From: an uncultured Lachnospiraceae bacterium
GTDB taxonomy: Bacteria > Bacillota > Clostridia > Lachnospirales > Lachnospiraceae
Length of the DNA: 64,000 nucleotides
Direction of reading: 5' to 3'
NCBI GenBank assembly: GCA_910586585.1
Contig: CAJUKA010000006.1
Coordinates: 1 to 64,000, forward strand
The notes beneath the pieces are model-generated. The model saw only the letters and a list, made by a program, of their open reading frames with translations, made no database searches and was not told the origin of the DNA. The translations under genes and the position numbers were made by a program. Of the stretch, positions 10,834 to 20,222 are shown one piece after another (the first letter of the stretch is position 1; the number at the start of each line of letters is the position of its first letter).

Positions 10834-12612
10834 TTACAACCGAAATTTTCCAGTTGCAAGATTCAAGCGGGCCACAATCCCATTGGCATCTTGCAAGGAG
10901 GTATTGACAGAATCTGAGATTTCAACAACTTCTAGTACGCGTTCCGCTATGTTTGCAGTTCCTTGGGCGCTTTCCTGCGCAGCCTGTGATATGCCATCTA
11001 AGGAATCTGTAATATTATTAATAGAAGCAAGAAGTTCTTCAGAAATTGCACTGAAATCTGTGACAAGAGAATCTATTTCCCCGGCATCTTCATTATAATC
11101 ATTTGCAATGGAACCAAATAATCGAATGCTCTCCATGACTTGGTTATCAATAAATGACAACAAAAGCTCCGCATCTTTTGCAAGTATTCCGACAGCATCA
11201 TTCACCTGATCCGTCACTTTTTTGATGTTTTCCGTGTTTTTTTGGGATTGTTCCGCCAGTTTGCGGATTTCATCAGCTACTACTGCAAATCCCCGTCCTG
11301 CGTCCCCTGCCCTGGAAGCTTCAATACTTGCATTGAGAGATAAAAGATTTGTTTGTGAAGTAATTTCCATAATAGATTCCGCGAGCATTGAAATTTCGGA
11401 GACAACTTTTATGCGTTCAAGTGCTTCGTGCAAAGTGCTTTCGATGGATTGCTTTTGCAGTTCCAGACTGTTTTGGCTTTCGGTTGCTGCATTTTTAGCA
11501 TTGACCGCTTTTTTGTGAATTGTATCAGCCCGTTCAGCGCCTTCTTGAGCACGCTCTGCAATGTTTCTTGCGGCAAGGTCAATTTCCTTTGTCATTTCAT
11601 TGATGCTGCCGGCGGTTGCGGCTGTTACATCCATAGAAGCGGAAAGCTGAGTCGTGGTTGAGGATACATCTTCTACCTTGCTATTCAGATGTGACATATT
11701 TTGTGAAATGCCATTGACACTTTCTGTAGTCAGATTTGTTTCTGTCATAACATCATGGATCAAGCCGCCAATGTTTGAGCGCATTTGTTCCAGAATATTT
11801 AATAGATTGCCAAAATCATCTTTGCGTTTTAGATCCGCTTCATTAATTTTGACCGTGAAATCTCCTCCAGATAAGCTTTTCAGGACACGCCCCACTTGAT
11901 TTAGAGGTTTGGTGATATTGAAGATTGTTGCAATTAGATAGAGTATGATAATAACTGCAAACAGCACACACGCTACCACAAATACTATAATCTGATGATT
12001 TGTAAATTCGTCGGCTGTTTTTGTCGAGTCGGCAATCTGATTGTCAATATTGTCAACATAGTTTCCGGTTCCTACTACCCAGCCAAAAGGTTCATAATAT
12101 TGTGTGTATGCACGTTTGGGCATAGGTTCTGTTTCGCCTTCCTTGGGGTATTGATAATCACAGTAATAACTTCCCTGTGCGATAGCGCCCTGAATAAAGT
12201 CTTTTACCATTTCATAGCCAGTCACATCTTTGGTACTTAGGCGGTTTGTGCCTTCGGTTTCACTACCCAAAAGAACGACATTGACACCATCAGACTGATC
12301 AATCCAGAAGTAGCCTTCACTGCCATATCTTAGATTGCGAACGCGGTCTGCTGCAAGTTTCATACCTTCTTCCTGGGTATAAATACCAGCGTCAATATCT
12401 GCTTTGTAGCAGTCAAGAAGTGAGATAACCTGTTCAACCTGCTGCCGGATACTATCATCATAATCATTTCGGATATTCGCCGCTTCCTCCTGCAAGACTC
12501 GTTTATCAATTGCTCTCATACTATTAATAGAGTAGTTGACACTAAATACCATAAATAAAACAACTGTGATTCCAATAATTGTCATTTTCATTTTAACACT
12601 TAAATTTTTCAT
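10834..12612 (-). CDS. Methyl-accepting chemotaxis protein with extracellular Cache sensor
   Basis: This is a 592-residue transmembrane chemoreceptor that would pass ligand signals to CheA/CheW. TM1 spans about residues 10-30. An extracytoplasmic region of about 160 residues follows, with the WID, GTNR and WVVGTG(NY)-type features of single Cache (sCache_2) sensors. TM2 is at about 208-232, a HAMP linker at about 230-285, and the long coiled-coil signalling domain follows. The highly conserved hairpin tip is intact (QTNLLSLNASIEA, GRGFAVVADEIRKLAEQS). The start codon is preceded by AAAGGAGATGAT. The protein ends at GKFRL without an obvious CheR-tethering pentapeptide. No other chemotaxis gene lies in the window, so it is an orphan receptor. 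The ligand is unknown; small organic acids are typical for sCache_2 but this is not shown here. Confidence 0.95.
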   Translation of the reverse strand: MKNLSVKMKMTIIGITVVLFMVFSVNYSINSMRAIDKRVLQEEAANIRNDYDDSIRQQVEQVISLLDCYKADIDAGIYTQEEGMKLAADRVRNLRYGSEGYFWIDQSDGVNVVLLGSETEGTNRLSTKDVTGYEMVKDFIQGAIAQGSYYCDYQYPKEGETEPMPKRAYTQYYEPFGWVVGTGNYVDNIDNQIADSTKTADEFTNHQIIVFVVACVLFAVIIILYLIATIFNITKPLNQVGRVLKSLSGGDFTVKINEADLKRKDDFGNLLNILEQMRSNIGGLIHDVMTETNLTTESVNGISQNMSHLNSKVEDVSSTTTQLSASMDVTAATAGSINEMTKEIDLAARNIAERAQEGAERADTIHKKAVNAKNAATESQNSLELQKQSIESTLHEALERIKVVSEISMLAESIMEITSQTNLLSLNASIEASRAGDAGRGFAVVADEIRKLAEQSQKNTENIKKVTDQVNDAVGILAKDAELLLSFIDNQVMESIRLFGSIANDYNEDAGEIDSLVTDFSAISEELLASINNITDSLDGISQAAQESAQGTANIAERVLEVVEISDSVNTSLQDANGIVARLNLATGKFRL

Positions 12613-12907
12613 TGGTAATCATCTCCTTTCGAAATTTATTATAGCACTCTGAAAGTTCCTGGTACAGAAAAATTGTGTATTTCATACAAAAAAGTAATAG
12701 TTTTTCCTACGATAAATTACATTAGCATAGCTTTTGTTTCTTATCAGAATAGAAAATATGTTCCCACGTATAAACAAAAATTTAGAAAAATTTGTATAGA
12801 AAGCGCAGAAAAGATGAATTTTTTTTCGTTATGTGATATGATATAGATACAAAAGTGTTGCCGCAGTTTCCGGTCGAACAATGTGCGGTACAAGGAGGTA
12901 TAAGGTA

Positions 12908-15900
12908 ATGATAAATCCAAATGATACGATGCACCAGCAAATGATGGAGGTAATTCGGGAAATTTCTCTTTCAGAGGAACAATATGCACTGGCGGAGGCA
13001 TATTTATCTGGCGAAAAAGGGGCAGAGGTGCTGGAGCAGTTTCCATACTTAAATTTATCAGAGGTTCCTTCTGAAAAATTTTCAAATGTGTTTCAGGGTA
13101 TTAAAAGAGAAGATGCAGACAGATTGTTTGAGCTCTTGTTTACGATAGGGCGTGCAACTTGCGATATGCTGATACCGATAAATTTTTTGCTGTTGTCAGC
13201 GAGGGAAGATGTAATTTCTTGTGAGGCTGCCAAAAAGACTGCTGTTCTTGCAACAATGCAGCAATGGAATCCGCAATATCTGCACATGCTCAATCTTACA
13301 ATGAAAGTTGCGGAAGGAAAAGTAGAAAATCTCAAAAAAGCGATAGCATATGGGAAGGACAATGAACCAAACGGCACACTGATACTGCTTGCGCTTTATT
13401 TTATGACAAAATACAAGGAATTTATCAAAGAACGGGAAAGGCAGTTTGAGAAGGAGGAACATGCGCAGTGGGCGTATGATATTCCCATTGAACCGGAGGA
13501 TATTCCTTTGCTGCAGGAATACGAGGAGAGTGTCTTGTCGCATCTGGCTGATGTGTTTAGAAATCAGATGGATGCTGATGCTCTGCAGGAAATTACAGAT
13601 GCCATTATAAACGATCAAATCTCAGCCAGAATCCTTTTGCTTGTCAAAAAGGTAAACATTTCTGACCGCGATTTAAGCCTGTGTGGAGGAATGGCATATT
13701 TTGGTTATCCATTTTCAGTCAAACTTAAAAATGCTTTTCGGATCTGTTTGGCAATGAATGGAAGCAGAAAATCAGCCTCATATGGAGAAGCGATGCTGGA
13801 TATCATCATGAAAATCAGCGACGGGTTGTTCATGAGTATCAAAATGCGCGGAGGGGCATTGGATCGGATTTTTGATATTGCGCCAAGGGAGTATCTTGTT
13901 TGGGCAGTAAAGAAACAGTGCAGGCCAATTTTGAACAAGCAATTTCATGCACATAAGGATATTTATCTGGAAATTATGGAGGAAGCGGAATTTGGGACGG
14001 CCAATATCATGTTTCGTATTATCCGAAATCTCGATCCCGCATTGTATGAGGAACTTCTGGCAAAGAAAAAAAGTGAAAAAAGTTCCAGGGAACAACAAAA
14101 GCTGATTGATATCCTGGTTAAGGATGAGCATATGCATGCGGATCTTGTCACAAGCTATCTGCGTGGAGAAAAGCCTGTAGATATCCTGTATCCCATTGCT
14201 GAAGATTTGGTAAATAAATATTATAATGGAAACTGGGTTGGGATACAGTTGGAAGAATACTGCAAGCTTATTGGAGATTTCGCATTTTATCACAGAGCGC
14301 AGATCTATATGCTGATAAAAGAGTCCTATTGTTTTTGGGGCAATATGATAAATTTTAGTACTTGTGAGGGTGTTAAAGAACTTTTTGATGCGTTTGCAGC
14401 GGAAAATCTGTCAGTATTCTATCAGTTAAAAGGATTAAACAGTATCCATGATTATGTTTCCTATAGTGAAAGTAAGTCCAAAATGGTTAGGGAAACCGCG
14501 GCAGATTGTTTTGCAGTCTATTTGAAGGACAAGAGGGAGGAAACAATCCGCGCCTTTTCTGGTGCAGGTGCATTTGGCCGTTTTTTTGGACTGCATGTAC
14601 TGCGCAAATTTGCTGATGAAAATAAAAAAGAAATTTTGGCTTATTCACAGGACAGTGCAAAAATGGTAAAGGAAGAGTTGGTAGATATCGTATCGGGCCA
14701 AAAAGACTGGGAAGAGGATGTGAAGCGCTTTTTGCATTCCAAAAAGGCAGCAGAACGCGAATTTGCCATAACGGTTTTGGATCACTGGCAGGGTGAGGGA
14801 ACGCAATATCAGGAACTGTTTACACAGATATTAGAAAAAGAAAAAAACAACAAAGTCCGGGGGCTTTTGGAACGTGTACTAAATCTGGAGGCGCAGGAAG
14901 GCAGTCAGACATTTTCCCAGGAAGAGTTGGTAAAAGAGCTGCATAAGGGCAATCGGAAACGGACACTGGCTTGGGCATATGAAACACCGTTTTGTGCGGT
15001 ACATAAAAAAAGCGGCGAGGAAGCATCAGAAGAATATTTGCAGGCGATTCTTTTGTGCTATTCAAGTGTGGACGGCTGCGGCGTCAGCAAAAAGGCGGAT
15101 ATTCTGGCGGAGAATTTGCAGTCAGAAGAATTGGCGCTGTATGCCAATGAATTGTTTGACAAATGGCTGCAATCCGGCGCGGAAGCAAAGAAAAAATGGG
15201 TGCTTTATGCAGCTTCTATCCATGGAGGCGACAAGATTGTTCAAAAAATTCAGCATCAGGTTCAGGAATGGCCCAAAGCTGCACGCGGTGCGATTGCAGC
15301 AGAGGCAGTGCAGGCATTAACGCTCAATCCACTGCCGCAGGCGCTTTTGATTGTGGACGGAATCGCTAGAAAGTTTAAATTCAAACAGATCAAATCTGCA
15401 GCGCAAAAGGCGCTGGAATTTGCTGCTGAACAGCTTGGAATTACACGCGAAGAGCTTGCAGACCGTATCGTGCCGGATCTTGGGTTTGATGAAAACATGG
15501 AGCGGCAGTTTGATTATGGAGAACGCAAGTTTCGCGTGACAATAACGCCTTCCCTTGAAATTCAAGTATTTGATGAGGCTGGCAAAAAACTCAAAAATAT
15601 ACCGGCGCCTGGAAAGAAGGATGACGAACAGAAAGCGGCAGCAGCGTATGATGCATTTAAGCAGATGAAAAAACAGATGAAACTCACAATCACCAGCCAG
15701 AAACAACGGCTGGAAATGGCATTGTCTATTGCGAGAGAGTGGAGCGTGGAATCCTGGAAGCAGCTTTTTGTCAAAAATCCAATCATGCATCAGTTTGCGA
15801 TTGGCTTAATTTGGGGAATTTATGAGAATCGGACGTTGGTGCAGAGTTTTCGCTATATGGAAGACGGTTCGTTCAATACAGAGGAGGAAGAGGAATACCA

Positions 15901-16462
15901 GCTTCCAGAACAGGGACAAATTGGCTTGGTACATCCGATAGAGCTTTCGGCAGAAGTCAAAGAAGCATGGAAACAGCAACTTGAAGATTATGAGATTACG
16001 CAGCCAATCAGCCAGCTAGACCGAAATATTTACACCGTAACAGAAGAAGAAGCGGCAAGCAAGCAGTTAGATCGTTTTGGCGGATGTGTCATTAATGATT
16101 TGTCTTTGAATGGAAAGCTGCTGGATCTTGGATGGTATCATGGTTCCGTACAGGATGGCGGCGGGTTTTGTACGTTTTATCGTGAGGATGCCGATGTGGG
16201 GCTTGGCGTGGAGATGCATTTTTCGGGAACCTATGTAGGATTCTTGAATGAGGATGTCACCGTGTATGACGCGCGGTTTTATAAGGCAGGTACAATCGAA
16301 CGCGGAAGCTATGTGTATGATGAGGTCGAGAAGGATGAGGCATATTTTCTGGGAGAAGTGCCGGAGCGATATTTTAGTGAGATTATCTGGCAGCTTGTAA
16401 AAGCGACAGCATCAAGTCAGGAGCGAAATGAAAATTGGAAAAAAGAATCAAAGCGGTTTTAA
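12908..16462 (+). CDS. DUF4132-domain protein, long paralogue
   Basis: This 1,184-residue protein has no signal peptide. The start at 12908 is chosen over an upstream in-frame ATG at 12881 because AAGGAGG lies just before it. The first 850 or so residues are helical and HEAT-like. The C-terminal part, from about residue 880, carries the DUF4132 pattern: a KKLKNIPAPGKKDDE segment, a long charged helix, then SVESWKQLF, a hydrophobic IGLIWGIYE stretch and ITQPISQLDR. DUF4132 proteins (relatives of E. coli YehI/MolR) have no established reaction. The adjacent downstream gene is a paralogue of the N-terminal two thirds. Conserved segments such as VFRNQMDADALQEI and REYLVWAVK appear in diverged form there. 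The family call is fairly secure; the role is unknown. Confidence 0.85.
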   Translation: MINPNDTMHQQMMEVIREISLSEEQYALAEAYLSGEKGAEVLEQFPYLNLSEVPSEKFSNVFQGIKREDADRLFELLFTIGRATCDMLIPINFLLLSAREDVISCEAAKKTAVLATMQQWNPQYLHMLNLTMKVAEGKVENLKKAIAYGKDNEPNGTLILLALYFMTKYKEFIKERERQFEKEEHAQWAYDIPIEPEDIPLLQEYEESVLSHLADVFRNQMDADALQEITDAIINDQISARILLLVKKVNISDRDLSLCGGMAYFGYPFSVKLKNAFRICLAMNGSRKSASYGEAMLDIIMKISDGLFMSIKMRGGALDRIFDIAPREYLVWAVKKQCRPILNKQFHAHKDIYLEIMEEAEFGTANIMFRIIRNLDPALYEELLAKKKSEKSSREQQKLIDILVKDEHMHADLVTSYLRGEKPVDILYPIAEDLVNKYYNGNWVGIQLEEYCKLIGDFAFYHRAQIYMLIKESYCFWGNMINFSTCEGVKELFDAFAAENLSVFYQLKGLNSIHDYVSYSESKSKMVRETAADCFAVYLKDKREETIRAFSGAGAFGRFFGLHVLRKFADENKKEILAYSQDSAKMVKEELVDIVSGQKDWEEDVKRFLHSKKAAEREFAITVLDHWQGEGTQYQELFTQILEKEKNNKVRGLLERVLNLEAQEGSQTFSQEELVKELHKGNRKRTLAWAYETPFCAVHKKSGEEASEEYLQAILLCYSSVDGCGVSKKADILAENLQSEELALYANELFDKWLQSGAEAKKKWVLYAASIHGGDKIVQKIQHQVQEWPKAARGAIAAEAVQALTLNPLPQALLIVDGIARKFKFKQIKSAAQKALEFAAEQLGITREELADRIVPDLGFDENMERQFDYGERKFRVTITPSLEIQVFDEAGKKLKNIPAPGKKDDEQKAAAAYDAFKQMKKQMKLTITSQKQRLEMALSIAREWSVESWKQLFVKNPIMHQFAIGLIWGIYENRTLVQSFRYMEDGSFNTEEEEEYQLPEQGQIGLVHPIELSAEVKEAWKQQLEDYEITQPISQLDRNIYTVTEEEAASKQLDRFGGCVINDLSLNGKLLDLGWYHGSVQDGGGFCTFYREDADVGLGVEMHFSGTYVGFLNEDVTVYDARFYKAGTIERGSYVYDEVEKDEAYFLGEVPERYFSEIIWQLVKATASSQERNENWKKESKRF

Positions 16463-16473
16463 AATGCAAAGTT

Positions 16474-16526
16474 TGAAAGTAAACTTTCAAATATTGATTG
16501 GTATGTGCGCTAAAGCGCACAGAGAG
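16474..16526. repeat. 53-nt dispersed intergenic repeat, copy 1
   Basis: The block contains two palindromes (TTTGAAAGT..ACTTTCAAA and TGTGCGCT..AGCGCACA) joined by ATATTGATTGG. The same 53 nt recurs at 41353-41405 with only two substitutions. There is no T run after either hairpin, so it is not an ordinary terminator. It lies 8 nt before the start codon of the short DUF4132 paralogue and could include part of its translation signal. Confidence 0.85.
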
Positions 16527-16534
16527 GTGTAAAA

Positions 16535-18361
16535 ATGAATTTAGATGAATCAGTCAGAGAAATCCTTCTATATTTGCAGGAACACCTTTCTGGCAACTGG
16601 AAATATAGTTTATTTGGCGGCGAGATAAAAAAATTGATACAAATCGCAGAAAATCAGCCGGATTACTTTAAAACAGCCTTGGACTGCCTGAAAGGCAACA
16701 AACAAATATATGCAACATCTTGTGAACACGATAGATATCAGCAGCAGGAGCCTTTTCGACTTGTGCTTCTGATGGCTTATTTTACAGCAAAGTATAACAA
16801 TTGTGAGCAAACAGCGGTGCCGCCGGATTGTGATAGCGGCAATACGCCAGAAATTATAATAGCGGCGGAAGATGTTCCGCTTATGAAGCAGTATGAGGAT
16901 ATCATTTTATCGCATTTGGGCGATTTGTTTCAAAATAAAATGGAGGAATTTTCTCTTGCCCAAATTGTGGACGCAGTTGTGAAGAATCAAATTACACCAG
17001 AGATAAAAAAACTTGCTGCTTCGGTCAGCGTTGATAAAGTGTGGCTGCATTTGTATGGCGGTTTGGCTTATCTAAATTATAATCTTTCTGTGGTACTGAG
17101 AAATATTGTGAAAATTTGCCTAGAAATGAAGATTGATTTTGATGTACGAAACCGCTATGACAATTGTGGTATGCTGGAGGTGATGCGCTATATCAGCAGT
17201 TTGCTTTTTATGGCTATAGAAAGAAGAGGCATTCACTACGATAAGGTATTGGGGATTGACAGCGCTCGATATATTCGCTGGGCGGCATTCCAGCGATATC
17301 AGGCGATTTTGGAGCAGCAGTTTTTGTCAAACAGAGAGTGTTTTCTTTGTGCGATGAGTGAAACGGATTGGGATTGGAATGCAATTTATAAAGTGGCATA
17401 TTCAAATTTTATCAAGTCAGAAGATGATCTGAAAAGAGAACTGAACGCGTGCAATCTTTTGTATGACATCGTAAGACGGCAGGACGCACCATTGTATCAT
17501 CAGCTTTTATCAGAAAACAGGCAGCAGAATGTAAACAGGGAGCGGATAATTGAAATGTTCATCCGTGAAGCAGGAGATGATATAGAACTACTTAGAGCCT
17601 ATCTGCGGGGGAAAGTACCTGTTGATAGGTTGTATCCGATTGCAGAACAGATTCAGGAAGAATATTTTTTGGATGCATATACAGAAACAGATTGTTTGAT
17701 GGAGTATTTAGAACTGTTCGAGGACGAGCCGTTTCATCGAAGATGCGAGGCATATATGATGCTTCGGCGCAGCGGTCATTTTATTGTGACAGATGTTTCT
17801 GTTTCTTCGGAGGATATGGAAGATTTGTGCCCGCAAAAAGTACAAAAGCTTTTTCAGAATCTGGACCAAGAAGGCTTTACGGTTACCCGTCAGTTTGCAG
17901 GTCTTATGATGATGCAGGAATATTGGGGCGGTTATGAAGACTGGACAGAAGCGCTGGTTGAAAGTGCGGCAGGCTGTTTTGCGGAATATCTTCATGAGAG
18001 AAGGGAAGAAACCTTCCATGCGTTTGCAGCAGGAAATGCGTTTGGGCGCTTCTTTGCCCTGCGTGTAATGCGGGAATGCGCAGAGGAGAACAAGACAGAG
18101 ATTTTATACTTTAGCAAGGATACTGCAAAGAAGGTACAAAAAGAGTTGTTAGCGATTCTTTGTGAACAAAGAGGCTGGGAGAAGGATATCCGGCAGCTTT
18201 TAAACGCCAAAAAAGCTGCGCAGCGTGAGATTGCTGTAAAGGTGCTGCTTTTTTGGCAGGAGACTGGAACACAATACCAGGATAGCTTTGTGCAGATGCT
18301 AAAGACTGAGAAAACCAGTAAAATCCGGGCGCTTTTGGAAGAATCAATTAAGAAAGAATAA
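16535..18361 (+). CDS. Short DUF4132-family paralogue lacking the C-terminal domain
   Basis: This 608-residue protein is collinear with about residues 1-680 of the preceding gene product. Examples are QYEDIILSHLGDLFQNKME against EYEESVLSHLADVFRNQMD, and shared GNAFGRFFALRVMRE / GAGAFGRFFGLHVLRK and QREIAVKVL / EREFAITVL segments. It stops at ALLEESIKKE, where the long paralogue continues into its last 500 residues, including DUF4132. The 5' region is also compressed. An AGAGAGGTG site precedes the ATG. The ORF is intact with no frameshift, so it looks like a maintained shortened paralogue rather than debris. It may be a partner or regulator of the full-length protein, which is inference. Transcription ends before the metK promoter. 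Confidence 0.8.
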   Translation: MNLDESVREILLYLQEHLSGNWKYSLFGGEIKKLIQIAENQPDYFKTALDCLKGNKQIYATSCEHDRYQQQEPFRLVLLMAYFTAKYNNCEQTAVPPDCDSGNTPEIIIAAEDVPLMKQYEDIILSHLGDLFQNKMEEFSLAQIVDAVVKNQITPEIKKLAASVSVDKVWLHLYGGLAYLNYNLSVVLRNIVKICLEMKIDFDVRNRYDNCGMLEVMRYISSLLFMAIERRGIHYDKVLGIDSARYIRWAAFQRYQAILEQQFLSNRECFLCAMSETDWDWNAIYKVAYSNFIKSEDDLKRELNACNLLYDIVRRQDAPLYHQLLSENRQQNVNRERIIEMFIREAGDDIELLRAYLRGKVPVDRLYPIAEQIQEEYFLDAYTETDCLMEYLELFEDEPFHRRCEAYMMLRRSGHFIVTDVSVSSEDMEDLCPQKVQKLFQNLDQEGFTVTRQFAGLMMMQEYWGGYEDWTEALVESAAGCFAEYLHERREETFHAFAAGNAFGRFFALRVMRECAEENKTEILYFSKDTAKKVQKELLAILCEQRGWEKDIRQLLNAKKAAQREIAVKVLLFWQETGTQYQDSFVQMLKTEKTSKIRALLEESIKKE

Positions 18362-18367
18362 AATCTA

Positions 18368-18396
18368 TTGACAGCGTGTGCAAATCAGTATATGAT
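18368..18396 (+). promoter_or_regulatory. Sigma-A promoter of the SAM riboswitch-metK transcript
   Basis: TTGACA (18368-18373), a 17-nt spacer and TATGAT (18391-18396) closely match the consensus. The start of transcription would fall about 25-30 nt before the riboswitch P1 helix. Confidence 0.85.
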
Positions 18397-18430
18397 AAGT
18401 ACGATATGACAATTCCATATTGTAGTGAAT

Positions 18431-18553
18431 CTCTTATTCAGAGTGGTGGAGGTACAAAGGACCTGTGAAACCACGGCAACCCCTGAGCGAGGAAGGTGCC
18501 AACCTGAGCGAGTAATGCTATTATAGAATATTAATAGCTCGAACAATAAGAGG
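18431..18553 (+). ncRNA. SAM-I (S-box) riboswitch
   Basis: The leader carries the S-box hallmarks in order: CTCTTATT (P1 5' strand), GAGTGGTGGAGG, GAAACCACGGCAACC, a GGTGCCAA segment and the closing P1 strand AATAAGAG. It sits directly upstream of metK with its own promoter and a terminator. The P1 3' strand AATAAG (18545-18550) is also complementary to CTTATT (18584-18589) in the 5' arm of the terminator. This is the expected arrangement for an OFF switch in which SAM stabilises P1 and frees the terminator. Confidence 0.95.
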
Positions 18554-18579
18554 ATTTGATTATCGAGAAACCAATCATT

Positions 18580-18611
18580 TCCGCTTATTCAGACGAGTAA
18601 GCGGATTTTTT
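18580..18611 (+). terminator. SAM-regulated terminator in the metK leader
   Basis: TCCGCTTATTC, the loop AGAC and GAGTAAGCGGA form an 11-bp stem with one G-U pair, followed by TTTTTT. Its 5' arm overlaps the antiterminator partner of the riboswitch P1 strand. Confidence 0.9.
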
Positions 18612-18714
18612 ATGCACACGGGCGTCCAAAGGAAATATGTCATCAAACCGATAAATCGGTTCGCTGACGGACGCCTGGCGCGCGAGTAGGGGAAGGGAAC
18701 TTCCCTGCTCGATT
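18606..18714. repeat. GCGCGAGTAGGGG intergenic repeat, long copy
   Basis: The outer parts (TTTTTATGCACACGGGCG at the left; CGCGCGAGTAGGGGAAG and TTCCCTGCTCGATT at the right) recur at 53648-53700. Here about 54 nt lie between them, containing their own inverted repeat GGCGTCC...GGACGCC and a small CCGATAAATCGG hairpin. The right part folds on itself (GAGTAGGGGAAG with CTTCCCTGCTC-like sequence). The element overlaps the tail of the riboswitch terminator and occupies the metK 5' untranslated region. Confidence 0.7.
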
Positions 18715-18739
18715 TATTTATATTAAGGAGGAACATACA

Positions 18740-19945
18740 ATGGAGAAACTTTTATTTACGTCCGAGTCCGTGACAGAAGGACATCCTGACAAAGTTTGCG
18801 ATGCGATTTCAGACGCAATTCTTGACGCGCTGATGGAGCAGGACCCTATGAGCCGTGTTGCCTGTGAAACAGCTACTTGTACTGGATTTGTTCTTGTAAC
18901 TGGGGAGATTACAACGAAGGCATATGTTGATATTCCAAAGATTGTGAGAGATACTGTAAAGGAAATCGGTTATGATAAGTCAGAATACGGCTTTGATGGA
19001 AATACATGTGCAGTGTTTACTGCAATTGATGAGCAGTCTGGAGATATTGCGATGGGTGTTGACAAGGCACTTGAAGCAAAACAGTCAAAAGACAGTGCAG
19101 AGAACAATATGAGCGAGGCTGAGATTGAAGCAATTGGTGCCGGAGACCAAGGAATGATGTTTGGTTATGCTGCCAACGAGACAGAGGAATATATGCCATA
19201 TCCAATCGCTCTGGCACATAAACTGGCGCTGCAGCTTACCAAAGTGCGCAAAGACGGCACATTGAAGTATTTAAGACCTGACGGAAAAACACAGGTATCT
19301 GTAGAGTATGATGAGAATGGCAGTCCAAAGAGACTGGAGGCAGTTGTTCTTTCTACACAGCATGACCCGGATGTAACACAGGAACAGATTCATGAAGATA
19401 TCAAGAAGCATGTGTTTGATGCGATTCTTCCAAAGGAGTTGATTGACGCAGAGACAAAGTTCTTTATCAATCCGACAGGAAGATTTGTTATCGGCGGACC
19501 GCATGGTGATGCAGGACTTACAGGCCGCAAGATTATTGTAGACACTTACGGAGGATATGCACGTCACGGCGGCGGCGCATTTTCCGGCAAAGACTGCACA
19601 AAGGTAGACAGAAGCGGCGCTTATGCGGCACGTTATGTTGCCAAAAATATTGTGGCAGCAGGTTTGGCTGACAAATGTGAGATTCAGTTGTCATATGCAA
19701 TCGGTGTAGCGCAGCCTACTTCCATCAATGTAGATACATTTGGAACAGGCAAAATTGACAGCGCAAAGCTTGTGGAGATTATCCGTGAAAATTTTGATCT
19801 TCGTCCGGCTGGCATTATAAAGATGCTGGATTTGAGAAGACCGATTTACAAGCAGACTGCAGCATATGGCCACTTTGGACGCAACGACCTGGATCTTCCA
19901 TGGGAGAAATTGGATAAAGTTGATACTTTAAAGAAATATTTATAA
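18740..19945 (+). CDS. metK: S-adenosylmethionine synthetase
   Basis: This enzyme makes S-adenosylmethionine from methionine and ATP in the cytosol. The 401-residue length and motifs are canonical: SVTEGHPDKVCD near the N-terminus, GAGDQGMMFGYA around residue 135, and GGPHGDAGLTGRKI with VDTYGG around residue 255. AAGGAGG precedes the ATG. It is expressed from its own promoter through a SAM-I riboswitch, so its product represses it. A clear terminator follows, making it a single-gene unit. No unusual residues were seen. Confidence 0.98.
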   Translation: MEKLLFTSESVTEGHPDKVCDAISDAILDALMEQDPMSRVACETATCTGFVLVTGEITTKAYVDIPKIVRDTVKEIGYDKSEYGFDGNTCAVFTAIDEQSGDIAMGVDKALEAKQSKDSAENNMSEAEIEAIGAGDQGMMFGYAANETEEYMPYPIALAHKLALQLTKVRKDGTLKYLRPDGKTQVSVEYDENGSPKRLEAVVLSTQHDPDVTQEQIHEDIKKHVFDAILPKELIDAETKFFINPTGRFVIGGPHGDAGLTGRKIIVDTYGGYARHGGGAFSGKDCTKVDRSGAYAARYVAKNIVAAGLADKCEIQLSYAIGVAQPTSINVDTFGTGKIDSAKLVEIIRENFDLRPAGIIKMLDLRRPIYKQTAAYGHFGRNDLDLPWEKLDKVDTLKKYL

Positions 19946-19995
19946 TATAAGACGAAAAGTATCGTTGTATTGAATTAGAATATTGCGGTATGAAC

Positions 19996-20035
19996 AAAGG
20001 CACATGGGACAAGGCTTCAAACCATGTGTCTTTTT
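19996..20035 (+). terminator. metK terminator
   Basis: AAAGGCACATGG, a 14-nt loop and CCATGTGTCTTT give a 12-bp stem with one G-U pair, followed by a T run. It lies 50 nt after the metK stop. Confidence 0.85.
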
Positions 20036-20222
20036 CGTGTAAAATATTTTTTGTACAGATTCTTTTTTTTCGATAAAATGATTTTATAATTCTGAAAAAT
20101 AAGGTATAATGAAGGTATTCATAGTGTATTAAGATACCTTTGATAGAATTTTCAGAAAAGAAGGAGTTATGATTCCACACAGCGAACATTGTTCGCAGGT
20201 TCATCAAGAGAGGAGGGTTTTT

